DNA of 45,595 nucleotides from Candidatus Mediterraneibacter surreyensis (GCA_019118885.1 DWYB01000019.1:1-45595); one strand, 5' to 3'. Shown: positions 20,661 through 30,461, numbered from the stretch's first letter. Numbers and translations are program-made. Notes: a model not told the origin generated them from the letters alone.

Positions 20661-21000
20661 GTGATAGTAACTCCTTTCTTTGCCGGTGGCGTATGCGCCG
20701 GCAGAATGTCCTCCCGGTCAGAAGGGATTTCACGGTGTGTGGAAAATCCTTCCGGGGGCGCTTATATGTATTTTGATATAAAATCAATTCCGCATCCGTC
20801 TTATTAGGGGCTGTGAAAAAGATGATAACTGCTTCAAAGCCCGTTAAAATAAGGGATTGTCGCTTTGGATAACTCTGTTGGGAACTACTGGGGAGCGTGA
20901 GGACAGTGTGGGGAAATCTTCCTGGGCCATAACGCCCCGAAAAGATTATCCTCCGCTGTTTCCATCATAACCCACCGGTCTTCCACATAGTTATCCACAA
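20661..21000. other. dnaA-dnaN spacer with secondary DnaA boxes
   Basis: 340 bp without a gene. One perfect DnaA box TTATCCACA lies at 20992-21000, next to the dnaA stop. Near matches on the minus strand lie at 20738-20746 (TTTTCCACA), 20864-20872 (TTATCCAAA) and 20907-20915, with TTATCCTCC at 20947-20955. This is the usual second box cluster of bipartite Firmicute origins. A hairpin lies near 20,683-20,705 in the dnaN leader, and a small dyad (TTGAT/ATCAA) lies near 20,772-20,788. I could not pick a clean dnaN promoter. Confidence 0.65.
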
Positions 21001-22371
21001 TTAAAGCGGATTTATCTTCTTCATAATAATATTCACTGTATTGTTAAGAGCTTCATCTGTCTTGATCTCTGCTTCGATCTTTTTGATCCCGTGTGTGACT
21101 GACGCATGGTCCTTACCTCCGAGGAATGCCCCGATGGCTTTTAAGGACGTATCTGTCATGACACGGCAGAGATACATCACGATCTGACGTGGAAGAACGA
21201 TCTCTGCGTTCCTCTTCTTCCCTTTGAGGTCAGCTACAGGCACATTGAAATGCTCTGAAACGATATCAAGGATCAGCTCCGGTGTGACGACCCGGTTGTC
21301 GTCCGGGGATATCATGTCTTTCAGAGCTTCAGCCGCGAGAGGGATGTCGATCGGCTTATTCTCAAGGTTGGAGAGCGCGATCAGCTTGTTCAGCGAACCT
21401 TCCAGCTCACGGATGTTTGATTTGATATTATTCGCGATGTACTGCATGACATCGTCCGGGATATGATAGCGTTCCAGTCCGTCGAGCTCTTCTTTTTTCC
21501 TTAATATAGCCATCCTGGTCTCATAGTCAGGAGAGGAGATGTCTGCGATCAGGCCCCACTCGAACCTGGTCCTGAGACGGGCCTCCAGTGTTTCAATATC
21601 TTTTGGCGGCTTATCACTCGAAATGATGATCTGCTTTCCTGACACATGCAGATGGTTGAATGTGTGGAAAAACTCTTCCTGCGTACTTTCTTTTCCGATG
21701 ATAAACTGGATGTCATCGATGAGCAGCACGTCATTGTTCCTGTATTTTTCCCTGAATTTTGTCATCGCCAGCTCGCTGCCGGTCTTACCTGACTTAAGAG
21801 CTTCGATCAGTTCATTTGTAAATGTCTCGCTTGTGACATAGAGGACATTTTTTGAAGGGTCGTTCTCAAGGATAAAATGGGCGATGGAATGCATAAGATG
21901 CGTCTTTCCAAGCCCAACGCCTCCGTAAATGAAAAGAGGGTTATACGCCTCTCCGGGCGACTCTGCCACAGCGAGGGAGGCAGCGTGTGCAAAGCTGTTA
22001 TTGCTTCCCACGACGAAGGTGTCAAATGTATATTTTGGATTTAAGTTTGCCCTTTCAAAGACTGCGTTCGCCCTGCTTTTCTTTATCAGGTTCTCTTTTT
22101 TCTCCTGGATCACAGTCTGATTGTCCGTGACAAAGGCAACTTCATACTCGATCCCCGTTACTTCTGCAATGCAGACCTTGAAGGGGAGAAGATATTTCTC
22201 TTCTATATGCTCCAGGCTTGCGCGAAGTTTCACAAGGATGTAAACCGTGTCATCCGTCACTTCGTACACCGTAAGAGGAGCGATCCACGTATTATAAGAA
22301 ATGTTTGATGAGCAGTATTCAAGCTTCATCTTATTTAATATCTGGTCCCAGTTTTGTTCTACAATGTTCAT
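21001..22371 (-). CDS. dnaA: Chromosomal replication initiator DnaA
   Basis: 456-aa AAA+ ATPase that binds DnaA boxes and melts oriC. Domain I spans about 1-80. Domain III carries Walker A GGVGLGKT (150-157) and Walker B LLIDDIQF. The domain IV DNA-binding signature is GGKDHASVTHGIKKIE near the C-terminus. The start at 22371 (MNIVEQ) is chosen over the in-frame TTG at 22386, because GGAG lies 9 nt before this ATG and the family usually begins here. A hairpin (22393-22427) sits in the leader. Confidence 0.98.
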   Translation of the reverse strand: MNIVEQNWDQILNKMKLEYCSSNISYNTWIAPLTVYEVTDDTVYILVKLRASLEHIEEKYLLPFKVCIAEVTGIEYEVAFVTDNQTVIQEKKENLIKKSRANAVFERANLNPKYTFDTFVVGSNNSFAHAASLAVAESPGEAYNPLFIYGGVGLGKTHLMHSIAHFILENDPSKNVLYVTSETFTNELIEALKSGKTGSELAMTKFREKYRNNDVLLIDDIQFIIGKESTQEEFFHTFNHLHVSGKQIIISSDKPPKDIETLEARLRTRFEWGLIADISSPDYETRMAILRKKEELDGLERYHIPDDVMQYIANNIKSNIRELEGSLNKLIALSNLENKPIDIPLAAEALKDMISPDDNRVVTPELILDIVSEHFNVPVADLKGKKRNAEIVLPRQIVMYLCRVMTDTSLKAIGAFLGGKDHASVTHGIKKIEAEIKTDEALNNTVNIIMKKINPL

Positions 22372-22392
22372 CAAAAGTAACTCCAATCAATA

Positions 22393-22427
22393 TAATAGAG
22401 AGAGATTAAGGCAAAATCTCTCTATTA
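22393..22427. promoter_or_regulatory. Leader hairpin just upstream of dnaA
   Basis: TAATAGAGAGAGATT (22393-22407) pairs with AATCTCTCTATTA (22415-22427). On the dnaA transcript it would sit between the start point and the ribosome site and could affect translation or mRNA stability. Part of the distal arm may lie upstream of the start point. Confidence 0.5.
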
Positions 22428-22428
22428 C

Positions 22429-22457
22429 ATTTTACATCAAAAAGGTGGCTGAATCAA
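22429..22457 (-). promoter_or_regulatory. dnaA promoter
   Basis: On the minus strand TTGATT (22452-22457), a 17-bp spacer and TAAAAT (22429-22434), about 60 nt upstream of the dnaA start. It directly borders the DnaA box cluster, so DnaA autoregulation is plausible. Confidence 0.6.
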
Positions 22458-22468
22458 CGAAAATAATA

Positions 22469-22641
22469 TGTGTATAACTTTATCAACAGTTTTAACACCC
22501 TGAAAATAAAAGGTTGCATCAGAAAATAATTTTTATCTACATTTTATTTTGCAGTTATCCAACACTTATACACGAGTTATCCACATTATCTTTCAGAATT
22601 ATCCCCATTGTGTGGATAAGAGTTGATAAAAATGTGGATAA
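22469..22641. other. Origin of replication (oriC), main DnaA box cluster
   Basis: Perfect boxes: TTATCCACA at 22577-22585 (+), and on the minus strand at 22611-22619 and 22633-22641. One- or two-mismatch boxes: 22469-22477 (-), 22480-22488 (+), 22533-22541 (+), 22555-22563 (+), 22566-22574 (+), 22599-22607 (+) and 22621-22629 (-). The region 22,495-22,550 is very AT-rich and could be the unwinding element. The location between dnaA and rpmH is standard for Firmicute origins. Confidence 0.9.
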
Positions 22642-22668
22642 ATATTTGTTCCAACCCCTTGATTTTGC

Positions 22669-22697
22669 TTGACTTATGCGCTTTTTTTCACTATAAT
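22669..22697 (+). promoter_or_regulatory. rpmH-rnpA operon promoter
   Basis: TTGACT (22669-22674), a 17-bp spacer and a perfect TATAAT (22692-22697), pointing away from oriC. The leader to rpmH is about 95 nt. Confidence 0.8.
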
Positions 22698-22796
22698 TAA
22701 GAGCAGTGTCTTTTTGGGTAAAGATGCGGAAAAATTTGTTAATCATTGTGAATACTTTAATTATAAAGTATGTCAGTCAAAGGGAGGTGTATGGGG

Positions 22797-22931
22797 ATGA
22801 AGATGACATTTCAGCCGAAGAAGAGATCAAGATCCAAGGTTCATGGTTTCAGAGCAAGAATGAGCACAGCAGGCGGAAGAAAAGTATTAGCTGCCAGAAG
22901 AGCAAAAGGAAGAAAACAGTTATCAGCTTAG
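22797..22931 (+). CDS. rpmH: 50S ribosomal protein L34
   Basis: 44-aa basic ribosomal protein of the large subunit. It reads [20 protein letters not shown] and onward, closing with [12 protein letters not shown], nearly identical to the family consensus. The start at 22797 is chosen over the ATG at 22791, because GGGAGG (22782-22787) lies 9 nt before it and the family begins MK. First gene of the rpmH-rnpA-yidD-yidC-jag run. Confidence 0.97.
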   Translation: MKMTFQPKKRSRSKVHGFRARMSTAGGRKVLAARRAKGRKQLSA

Positions 22932-22999
22932 GCCGCATATATGTGGCCTTTTCTTCTATTTATTATTAGTTGAAAAGAAGAAAAAGAAAGAGGAAAAGA

Positions 23000-23335
23000 A
23001 TGAGATTTTCCGAATCTTTAAAGAAAAACAGAGATTTTCAGACAGTTTATAATAAAGGAAAATCTCTGGCCAACAGTTATCTTGTCATGTATGTGATGGA
23101 TAACGGGCTGGAGAAGAACAGGCTGGGGATCTCCGTGAGCAAAAAAGTCGGGAACAGTGTTGTAAGGCACCGCTTAACGCGGCTGATCCGAGAGAGTTAC
23201 AGACTGTCCGAAGAGCATTTCCGAAGTGGGATCGATATAATAGTGATAGCAAGGGCAGGCGCGAAAGGAAAAGGATACCATCAGATTGAGAGCGCGCTCA
23301 TCCACCTCGGAAAACTTCATAAAATATATAAATAA
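23000..23335 (+). CDS. rnpA: Ribonuclease P protein component
   Basis: 111-aa basic protein that helps the RNase P RNA bind pre-tRNA leaders. It begins MRFSESLKKNRDFQTVY and carries the conserved KKVGNSVVRHRLTRLIRESYR signature. The ATG at 23000 has AGAGGAAAAG upstream; the longer frame from 22970 would add ten Lys/Arg residues not typical of the family. It follows rpmH by 68 nt, the usual arrangement. Confidence 0.96.
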   Translation: MRFSESLKKNRDFQTVYNKGKSLANSYLVMYVMDNGLEKNRLGISVSKKVGNSVVRHRLTRLIRESYRLSEEHFRSGIDIIVIARAGAKGKGYHQIESALIHLGKLHKIYK

Positions 23336-23377
23336 AGGCTGCAGAAAAAAGCAGTCCTGAAAAAGGAAGTGGCGCGG

Positions 23378-23590
23378 ATGAAACGGTTCCTGTTATGGCT
23401 GATCCGTTTTTACAGAAAATATTTATCCGGTCTGAAAGGCTACAGTACGTGCAAGTATTATCCGACCTGTTCACAGTACGGGCTTGAAGCGATTGAAAAG
23501 TACGGCGCTTTCAAGGGCGGGGCCCTTGCCGTATGGAGGATCCTGCGCTGCAATCCATTTTCAAAAGGAGGATATGATCCAGTACCTTAA
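23378..23590 (+). CDS. yidD: Membrane protein insertion efficiency factor YidD
   Basis: 70-aa protein with the family signature: [29 protein letters not shown], then [23 protein letters not shown]. It contains three conserved cysteines and assists YidC in membrane insertion at the cytoplasmic face. ATG 23378 is preferred over the in-frame GTG at 23369, because AAGGAAG lies about 10 nt upstream of it. It lies between rnpA and yidC in the same operon. Confidence 0.94.
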   Translation: MKRFLLWLIRFYRKYLSGLKGYSTCKYYPTCSQYGLEAIEKYGAFKGGALAVWRILRCNPFSKGGYDPVP

Positions 23591-23602
23591 GGAGGACAAG
23601 TA

Positions 23603-24952
23603 ATGGAAATTTACGGGCTTTTAGCTGTTGGCGGAGGAATCTACGACCTGCCGGTCATCAAGCAGATATCATGGGTGCTTGGCCAGGTCATGAACGGGCT
23701 TTATAATCTGATGAGCCTGATCGGGATCGATAATATCGGTATCAGCATTATCATCTTCACGGTCATTGTATATACGATCCTGATGCCCCTTACGATCAAA
23801 CAGCAGAAATTTTCCAAAATGCAGTCAGTCATGCAGCCTGAACTGCAGAAGATCCAGAAAAAATATGCAAACAAAAAAGACCAGGCTTCTATGATGAAGC
23901 AGCAGGAAGAGATGAACCTGCTCTACGACAAATACGGAGTAAAGATGTCCAGCGGATGCCTGCCGTCACTGATGCAGATCCTGATCCTGTTCGGACTCTA
24001 CCCGGTAGTTATGTATGTGCCGGAATATGTAACAAAGGTAAGGAATGTATTCCTTCCTCTTGTGGAAAAGATCCAGGCTACATCAGGGTATCAGGAAATC
24101 ATTGAGTCTGTGTCAAAGACAGTCGTTCCGAATATTAATTCATTCGACCTGACAAAGCCAAGCGAATTATCGACAGTGCTGTATAAATTCCAGTCTTCAA
24201 CATGGGATGCGCTGGGAGATAAGATCCCCGGGCTTCAGGGGACGATCGACAAGACAGTATCTGACCTTGCGGGAATGAATAATTTCCTGGGGATCAACAT
24301 CGGTACACATCCGTGGGAGCTCTTAAAAGACGCCCTCGCGGCAGCGTCAGTCATCGGCGTGATCCTGGCGGTCATCATCCCTGTACTCGCAGGTGTGACA
24401 CAGTTTATCAGCGTGAAGCTTTCCCAGATGGGCGCTTCGGGAGCTATGCTCCAGGATTCGGATAATCCGATGGCAAGCTCCATGAAGACAATGACATATA
24501 CAATGCCCCTGATCTCTGTTGTATTCGGTTTCACACTCCCGGCAGGTCTCGGCCTTTACTGGGTAGCCAGTGCAGCGGTGCGCAGCATCCAGCAGCTGGC
24601 AGTAAATAAGTACCTGAAAAAGAAGAGCGTGGAAGATATTATCGAAGAGAACCGCAAAAAGGCTCAGAAAAAGCGCGAGAAAAAAGGAACCTCAGCGGAA
24701 GAGATCAACAGGATGGCTACAAAGAGCACTAGAAACGTAGGAGTTTCTACTGCAAAGAAATCCGCCGCTGATCCGGATAAAGAAGAAAAGATCAGGAAAG
24801 CACAGGAACTTGCAAAGAGTGCAAAACCCGGCAGCCTTACTTCAAAGGCCAACCTCGTAGCGCGTTATAACAGCGGACATAAGACAGAGGATACGGCTGA
24901 GGAGAAGAAAGAAGAGAAGGCTGAAAATACAAAAGGGAAAAAGAAAAAATAA
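23603..24952 (+). CDS. yidC: YidC/Oxa1 membrane protein insertase
   Basis: 449-aa polytopic insertase that places proteins into the cytoplasmic membrane, alone or with Sec. The five core segments are visible, including IGISIIIFTVIVYTILMPLTIKQQ (about 46-69), a cytoplasmic helical hairpin with KMQSVMQPELQKIQKKYANKKD, and the TMPLISVVFGFTLPAGLGLYWVAS segment near 300. The C-terminal tail of about 120 residues is very rich in Lys and Glu. No lipobox is seen, unlike B. subtilis SpoIIIJ. AAGGAGGACAAGTA precedes the ATG. Confidence 0.96.
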   Translation: MEIYGLLAVGGGIYDLPVIKQISWVLGQVMNGLYNLMSLIGIDNIGISIIIFTVIVYTILMPLTIKQQKFSKMQSVMQPELQKIQKKYANKKDQASMMKQQEEMNLLYDKYGVKMSSGCLPSLMQILILFGLYPVVMYVPEYVTKVRNVFLPLVEKIQATSGYQEIIESVSKTVVPNINSFDLTKPSELSTVLYKFQSSTWDALGDKIPGLQGTIDKTVSDLAGMNNFLGINIGTHPWELLKDALAAASVIGVILAVIIPVLAGVTQFISVKLSQMGASGAMLQDSDNPMASSMKTMTYTMPLISVVFGFTLPAGLGLYWVASAAVRSIQQLAVNKYLKKKSVEDIIEENRKKAQKKREKKGTSAEEINRMATKSTRNVGVSTAKKSAADPDKEEKIRKAQELAKSAKPGSLTSKANLVARYNSGHKTEDTAEEKKEEKAENTKGKKKK

Positions 24953-25012
24953 GTTGTCTGTCCAAGAGCAGGTCAAATAGAAGAACTGCATATGAGAAAG
25001 GAAGGAATCGGG

Positions 25013-25873
25013 ATGAAAGGTAGTATCAGAGTATCGGCAAAGACACTGGACGATGCGATCACAGAGGCATTGATCCAGCTCGGAGTAACAAGCGACAGAC
25101 TTGAATATAATGTGATCGAAAAGGGAAGCGCGGGATTCCTTGGGATCGGAATGAAGCAGGCTGTGATCGAGGCCTGGAAAAAAGAAGAAAAGACAGAGGA
25201 GCCTGATATCTCAGATTTCAGGGAGGCTGTAAAAGAAGAGATTTCTTCCATCCTGGACGAGCCTGTGAAAAAGGAAGAGCCAAAAAAAGAGAAGAAAGAG
25301 CCTGTAAAAAAGGCAAAAGACAGACCCGCGAAAATGCCGAAGGAGAAAAAGGCTGAGGAAAAGAAGGAAGAGCCTGTGAAGCCTGCTGCAAAAGAAGATC
25401 AGGTGCTCGCAGAAGTCGAAGAGCAGACGATAAAAGCAGTAGAACAGTTCCTGAAGGATACCTTAAAGGCAATGGATATGGAGGTTGAGATCACATCCTC
25501 CATCGACGGAGACGGCGCCCTCTATGTTGATATGAAGGGGGAGCGTATGGGGATCCTGATCGGAAAGAGAGGCCAGACGCTGGATGCCCTCCAGTACCTG
25601 GCAAACCGTGTGGCAAACAAACACCAGGCAGGCTATGTAAGGGTTAAGCTCGATACAGAGAACTACCGCGCGAGAAGGGAAGAGACACTGAAACATCTGG
25701 CAAAGAACATCGCGCATAAAGTAAAGAGAAACAGAAGGCCTGTTGTACTCGAGCCGATGAATCCTTATGAAAGAAGGATCATCCATTCTGCACTGCAGTC
25801 TGATCCTTATGTGACAACACACAGCGAAGGAGAAGATCCTTACAGAAAGGTAGTAGTCACACTGAAAAGATAA
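25013..25873 (+). CDS. jag: RNA-binding protein Jag/KhpB (SpoIIIJ-associated)
   Basis: 286-aa cytoplasmic protein with three parts: a Jag_N domain (MKGSIRVSAKTLDDAITEALIQLGV, with GSAGFLGIGMKQA), a Lys/Glu/Pro-rich linker (about 75-130), then a KH domain with IGKRGQTLDALQYL and an R3H domain with NRRPVVLEPMNPYERRIIHSAL. It binds RNA and, in streptococci, works with KhpA in cell elongation and division control. ATG 25013 is chosen because GGAAGGAATC precedes it; the ORF opens seven codons earlier. It follows yidC in the standard order. Confidence 0.95.
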   Translation: MKGSIRVSAKTLDDAITEALIQLGVTSDRLEYNVIEKGSAGFLGIGMKQAVIEAWKKEEKTEEPDISDFREAVKEEISSILDEPVKKEEPKKEKKEPVKKAKDRPAKMPKEKKAEEKKEEPVKPAAKEDQVLAEVEEQTIKAVEQFLKDTLKAMDMEVEITSSIDGDGALYVDMKGERMGILIGKRGQTLDALQYLANRVANKHQAGYVRVKLDTENYRARREETLKHLAKNIAHKVKRNRRPVVLEPMNPYERRIIHSALQSDPYVTTHSEGEDPYRKVVVTLKR

Positions 25874-25887
25874 TCTAACTCGGAAGC

Positions 25888-25943
25888 GAAAGGACGTTTG
25901 ACGCTTCACGGATACTTTCGTGAAGGAGCCAGCGTCCTTTTTT
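25888..25943 (+). terminator. Terminator after jag
   Basis: AAAGGACG (25889-25896) pairs with CGTCCTTT (25933-25940), and an inner stem pairs CTTCACG with CGTGAAG; a T-run follows. It separates the rpmH-jag operon from mnmE. Confidence 0.85.
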
Positions 25944-26017
25944 AAAACTGGCATCATGAGAGAGAAACTCTTGCCGGATACCCATGTACCGGAAGAGGAT
26001 ACGGAGTCTGGAAAGTT

Positions 26018-27430
26018 ATGAAAAAAGAAACGATAGCTGCGATCTCCACAGGAATGACGAATTCCGGGATCGGGATCGTCCGCATCAGCGGGGAAGACGC
26101 ATTTGCCGTTGCGGACAGAGTATACAGGGGAAAACAGAGACTGTCAGATGCAGAAAGCCATACGATCCACTACGGTCATATCATTGACAGCGGGGAAACT
26201 GTGGATGAAGTACTCGTCATGGCGATGAGGTCTCCCCGCACTTTTACAGGGGAAGATACCGTAGAGATCAACTGCCACGGCGGGACCTTTGTCGTCAGGA
26301 GAGTGCTGGAAACAGTGCTGAAAAACGGCGCCCGCCCGGCAGAGCCCGGGGAGTTCACAAAGAGGGCATTCTTAAACGGTAAGATGGATCTGTCCCAGGC
26401 AGAGGCGGTCATCGATGTGATAAATTCGGAAAATGAGTATGCGCTGCAAAGCTCTATAAGTCAATTAAAAGGAAGTATAAAAAACAAAATAATTGATATA
26501 AGAAATAAAATAATTTATCACACTGCGTTTATAGAATCAGCCCTTGACGATCCGGAGCATATAGAAATCGATGGATACGCGGATACTTTACTGGAAGCAG
26601 CAGAAGAGATCATACACGATCTGGAAGAAATGATCAGCTCCGCTGATAATGGGAGAGTGATCCGAGAAGGGATCAACACGGTGATCCTCGGGAAGCCAAA
26701 TGCAGGAAAATCGTCCCTTCTGAATGTGCTGGCAGGGCATGAGAGAGCGATCGTAACAGACATAGAGGGGACAACAAGAGACATCCTTGAGGAACAGATA
26801 CGTCTCGGGGATCTGAGCCTGAATGTGATCGATACGGCGGGGATCCGGCAGACAGAGGATGTGATCGAAAAGATCGGGGTCGACAGGGCGATGGAATACG
26901 CGGGAAAGGCGGACCTTATCATCTATGTCGTGGACGCATCGAGGGAGCTTGATGAAAATGACGAGAAGATCCTGCCTCTGATCAAAGATAAAAACACGGT
27001 GATCCTTCTGAATAAGTCGGACCTGGATACAGTAGTCACTGAAGAGATGATAAAAAAGAAGGCAGGTTCTATATGCTCCGGCTTCCCGGAAGAGGGAGAA
27101 ACCAAAAAGGAAATCCCGGTCATATCCATTTCCGCAAAAGAAGAAAAAGGAATTGAAAAGTTAGAAAAGAAATTAAAAGAAATGTTTTTAAACGGAATAG
27201 TTTCTTTTAACAACCAGATATGTATCTCAAATGTGCGGCAGAAAAATGCTCTGGCAGACGCAGAGGAAAGTATGAAAAAGGTAGTTGAGAGTATCAATGC
27301 AGGTATGCCGGAGGACTTTTATTCCATTGACCTGATGGATGCTTATGAGGCGCTTGGAAGTATTACGGGAGAATCAGTAGGAGAAGATTTGGTAAATGAA
27401 ATATTCAGCAAATTCTGTATGGGAAAATAG
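26018..27430 (+). CDS. mnmE: tRNA modification GTPase MnmE (TrmE)
   Basis: 470-aa GTPase that, with MnmG, makes carboxymethylaminomethyl-uridine at wobble position 34 of certain tRNAs. An N-terminal tetrahydrofolate-binding domain (about 1-118) is followed by helices and an inserted G domain: GKPNAGKS (225-232), GTTRD (251-255), DTAG near 270 and NKSD near 330. The C-terminal tail FCMGK holds the catalytic cysteine (FCIGK in most homologues). Its end overlaps the mnmG start by 35 nt, so the two partners are translationally coupled. Confidence 0.97.
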   Translation: MKKETIAAISTGMTNSGIGIVRISGEDAFAVADRVYRGKQRLSDAESHTIHYGHIIDSGETVDEVLVMAMRSPRTFTGEDTVEINCHGGTFVVRRVLETVLKNGARPAEPGEFTKRAFLNGKMDLSQAEAVIDVINSENEYALQSSISQLKGSIKNKIIDIRNKIIYHTAFIESALDDPEHIEIDGYADTLLEAAEEIIHDLEEMISSADNGRVIREGINTVILGKPNAGKSSLLNVLAGHERAIVTDIEGTTRDILEEQIRLGDLSLNVIDTAGIRQTEDVIEKIGVDRAMEYAGKADLIIYVVDASRELDENDEKILPLIKDKNTVILLNKSDLDTVVTEEMIKKKAGSICSGFPEEGETKKEIPVISISAKEEKGIEKLEKKLKEMFLNGIVSFNNQICISNVRQKNALADAEESMKKVVESINAGMPEDFYSIDLMDAYEALGSITGESVGEDLVNEIFSKFCMGK

Positions 27431-29288
27431 TGACAGGTATGATATCGCAGTGATCGGGGCAGGACATGCCGGATGCGAGGCGGCGCTGGCTGCAGCAAGG
27501 CTTGGGTTTCGCACTGTCATGTTTACTGTGAGCGTGGACAGCATCGCGCTCATGCCGTGCAATCCGAATATCGGGGGCAGTTCGAAAGGACATCTCGTCA
27601 GAGAAGTAGACGCCCTGGGAGGCGAGATGGGAAAGGTCATTGACCGGACGTTTATCCAGTCGAAAATGCTCAATAAGTCAAAGGGGCCGGCGGTCCATTC
27701 TCTGAGGGCGCAGGCGGATAAGGCGGATTACAGCAGGGCCATGAGGCAGGTACTTGAAGAACAGGAAAATCTGGACATCCGTCAGATGGAGGTCACGGAT
27801 ATCCTTACAGAGGACGGAAAAGTGACAGGAGTGCAGACCTATTCGGGATGTATCTATCCATGCAAAGCGGTCGTGCTCTGTACGGGGACCTATTTAAGGG
27901 CAAGGTGCATTTACGGCGATGTGAGCATGCACACAGGACCGAACGGTCTCCAGAGCGCGGATCATCTGACGGAGTGCCTGAAAAATCTCGGGGTAAAGAT
28001 GTACCGGTTTAAGACGGGGACTCCGGCGAGGATCGCGAGAAACTCTATCGATTTCAGTAAGATGGAAGAGCAGAAGGGGGATGAAAGAGTTGTTCCCTTC
28101 TCCTTTACAACTGACCCGGAAAGCGTCCAGATCGACCAGGCGTCCTGCTGGCTTACTTATACAAATGAGAAAACGCATGAGATCATAAGGGAGAATCTGG
28201 ACCGGTCTCCGCTTTTTTCCGGTGCGATCGAGGGGACAGGGCCAAGATACTGCCCATCGATCGAAGACAAGGTCGTAAAATTCCCTGATAAAAACAGGCA
28301 TCAGGTATTTATCGAGCCGGAAGGACGGCATACAAATGAAATGTATGTGGGAGGGATGTCCAGTTCCCTTCCGGAAGACGTGCAGTATAAGATGTACCGG
28401 AGCGTGCCCGGCCTGGAGAATGCGAAGATCGTCAGGAATGCCTATGCGATCGAGTATGACTGCATTGACGCAAGGCAGCTTAAGAGCACTCTTGAGTTTA
28501 AAAATATCGAAGGGCTTTTCAGCGGAGGACAGTTTAACGGAAGCTCCGGTTACGAGGAGGCAGCGGCCCAGGGACTGATCGCGGGGATCAATGCCGCGCG
28601 GAAACTGCAGGGAAAAGACGGGATCGTCATTGACCGTTCCCAGGGGTATATCGGCGTCCTGATCGACGACCTTGTGACAAAGGAAAGCCATGAGCCGTAC
28701 CGGATGATGACTTCAAGGGCGGAATACCGGCTTCTCCTGAGACAGGACAACGCGGATACCCGCCTGACCCGCATCGGATATGAGGTGGGGCTGATCAGTG
28801 AGGAGCGGTATCAGAGACTGCTCGAAAAAGAGCGGATGATCGAGGAAGAGCGGAAACGTGTCGAGCATACAAATATCGGTACTTCCCCGAAAGTCAGGGA
28901 AGTGCTGGAAAAATACGGAAGCACGCCCCTGAGCTCCGGGGCAACGCTTGCCGAGCTGATCCGCCGGCCGGAACTTTCTTATGAGAAGCTCCGGGAGATC
29001 GATGAGGAGAGGCCGGAACTCCCTCATGACGTACAGGAACAGGTGGACATCAATATTAAATATGACGGCTACATCAAACGGCAGATGCGCCAGGTAGAGC
29101 AGTTTAAAAAGCTGGAGAATAAAAAAATACCGGAAGATATCAATTACGATGAAATACAGAGCCTTCGGATCGAAGCAAAGCAGAAACTGGATCAGATCCG
29201 GCCCGCTTCCATCGGACAGGCGTCCAGGATATCAGGTGTATCCCCGGCGGATATATCAGTGCTGCTTGTGTATCTGAAAATGTCATAA
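27396..29288 (+). CDS. mnmG: tRNA uridine-5-carboxymethylaminomethyl modification enzyme MnmG (GidA)
   Basis: 630-aa FAD-dependent partner of MnmE. The dinucleotide-binding motif is [17 protein letters not shown] (about 21-37). Family signatures [43 protein letters not shown] and [20 protein letters not shown] are present, and the C-terminal helical MnmE/tRNA-binding domain is complete. No later in-frame ATG exists before the FAD motif, so the start inside mnmE at 27396 is accepted, with GGAG about 12 nt upstream. Confidence 0.97.
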   Translation: MKYSANSVWENSDRYDIAVIGAGHAGCEAALAAARLGFRTVMFTVSVDSIALMPCNPNIGGSSKGHLVREVDALGGEMGKVIDRTFIQSKMLNKSKGPAVHSLRAQADKADYSRAMRQVLEEQENLDIRQMEVTDILTEDGKVTGVQTYSGCIYPCKAVVLCTGTYLRARCIYGDVSMHTGPNGLQSADHLTECLKNLGVKMYRFKTGTPARIARNSIDFSKMEEQKGDERVVPFSFTTDPESVQIDQASCWLTYTNEKTHEIIRENLDRSPLFSGAIEGTGPRYCPSIEDKVVKFPDKNRHQVFIEPEGRHTNEMYVGGMSSSLPEDVQYKMYRSVPGLENAKIVRNAYAIEYDCIDARQLKSTLEFKNIEGLFSGGQFNGSSGYEEAAAQGLIAGINAARKLQGKDGIVIDRSQGYIGVLIDDLVTKESHEPYRMMTSRAEYRLLLRQDNADTRLTRIGYEVGLISEERYQRLLEKERMIEEERKRVEHTNIGTSPKVREVLEKYGSTPLSSGATLAELIRRPELSYEKLREIDEERPELPHDVQEQVDINIKYDGYIKRQMRQVEQFKKLENKKIPEDINYDEIQSLRIEAKQKLDQIRPASIGQASRISGVSPADISVLLVYLKMS

Positions 29289-29383
29289 AAGTACAAGCCG
29301 TAAACAGGGAGATATATCCCCAAAACGCAGACTTGTGCAAAGAGTCAGAATCTTAGTAATGATAAAAAGTCAGGATTGGAAAT

Positions 29384-30091
29384 ATGGATAAATTTGCAGA
29401 AGAATTAAAAAAGACAGGGATTACTCTTACAGAGAGACAGAGAGAACAGTTTGACCGATATTATGAACTTCTCGTCGAGCGCAATAAGGTCATGAACCTT
29501 ACAGGGATCACGGATTATGACGAAGTGAATCTAAAGCATTTCACGGATAGTCTTACAATTGTAAGATTAAAAGATATGTCAAAGATATCTACTCTCATCG
29601 ATGTCGGGACAGGCGCTGGATTTCCGGGAATACCGATAAAGATCGCGTTCCCGCATATAGAAATAGTCCTGCTTGATTCGCTGAATAAAAGACTGAAATT
29701 TCTTGATGATGTGATCCGGGAGCTTGATCTGGAAGAAATAAGGACACTGCACGGCAGGGCAGAAGATTACGCAAAAAAAGCAGAATACAGGGAAAAATTC
29801 GATCTGTGCGTGTCCAGGGCAGTGGCAAATCTTTCCACACTTAGCGAGTATTGTCTCCCGTTTGTAAAAAAAGGCGGTTCATTCGTTTCTTATAAAAGCA
29901 GTGGATCAGATGAGGAGATAAAAACGTCAGAAAACGCGGTCAACATACTCGGAGGGAAAATAGAAAAGATAGAAAAATTCATGCTGCCGGATACAGATAT
30001 CGGGCGGGCACTCGTACAGATCGATAAGGTAAAGAATACGCCGGGAAAATATCCAAGAAAAGCAGGAGTGCCGGCGAAAGAACCGCTTTAA
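29384..30091 (+). CDS. rsmG: 16S rRNA (guanine527-N7)-methyltransferase RsmG (GidB)
   Basis: 235-aa S-adenosylmethionine methyltransferase that methylates G527 of 16S rRNA; loss gives low-level streptomycin resistance in several bacteria. The cofactor loop is DVGTGAGFPGIPIKIAFP (about 73-90); FDLCVSRAVANLSTLSEYCLPFVKKGG follows. GGAAAT lies close to the ATG. It ends the mnmE-mnmG-rsmG run. Downstream is a long gene-free block with giant inverted repeats rather than parA directly. Confidence 0.96.
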   Translation: MDKFAEELKKTGITLTERQREQFDRYYELLVERNKVMNLTGITDYDEVNLKHFTDSLTIVRLKDMSKISTLIDVGTGAGFPGIPIKIAFPHIEIVLLDSLNKRLKFLDDVIRELDLEEIRTLHGRAEDYAKKAEYREKFDLCVSRAVANLSTLSEYCLPFVKKGGSFVSYKSSGSDEEIKTSENAVNILGGKIEKIEKFMLPDTDIGRALVQIDKVKNTPGKYPRKAGVPAKEPL

Positions 30092-30208
30092 GCTGTATTT
30101 GTGGGGAGCCATCAGTGATGTAAATGGTCCGAAAACAGTGAAGCACAGGTATCGAGGGCGTATTCAGCGCGGGGATATGGGCGGCTTCGGCTCCGGGGCT
30201 CCAGGGCC
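30092..30208. other. Gene-free leader to the inverted-repeat block
   Basis: No gene and no clear terminator for rsmG. A GC-rich hairpin GCGGC (30181-30185) / GCCGC (30206-30210) encloses CGGCTCCGGGGCTCCAG, which loosely recalls the CTCCGGGATCTC repeats between gyrB and gyrA. Confidence 0.4.
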
Positions 30209-30327
30209 GCAAAAACTAAGAAATCCGGGATTATGCTAAAAACAGAGATTAGCAGGGAGCAACTGACGTTGCCTCAGACAAGCCCCCTGCTGATCTCAAC
30301 GCATAGTCCCGGATTTCAAGTTTTTGC
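30209..30327. repeat. Long imperfect inverted repeat IR-1
   Basis: The arms begin GCAAAAACT at 30209 and end with its complement at 30327. The outer stem pairs 30211-30236 (GAAATCCGGGATTATGC) with 30301-30325, and an inner stem pairs GAGATTAGCAGGGAGC (30245-30260) with GCCCCCTGCTGATCTC at 30282-30297. The central loop carries its own CTGA/TCAG hairpin. The whole is one hairpin of about 119 nt. A short perfect hairpin GGCACAG/CTGTGCC follows at 30345-30362. Confidence 0.8.
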
Positions 30328-30461
30328 AAGAATACAACAAGAGAGGCACAGCTCGCTGTGCCAAATCGAACGGCTAACTCCCTTCCGGAAGTCCAACCTG
30401 AGCTGCCGCTTATTTTAAATTTCTGTTTCTCCGATGAAGCTCCCCTTTCGCTTAACTTTCG

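Noticed and set aside
22706-22969. 87-codon plus-strand frame over rpmH
   Set aside because: It is out of frame with L34, which matches its family along its full length.
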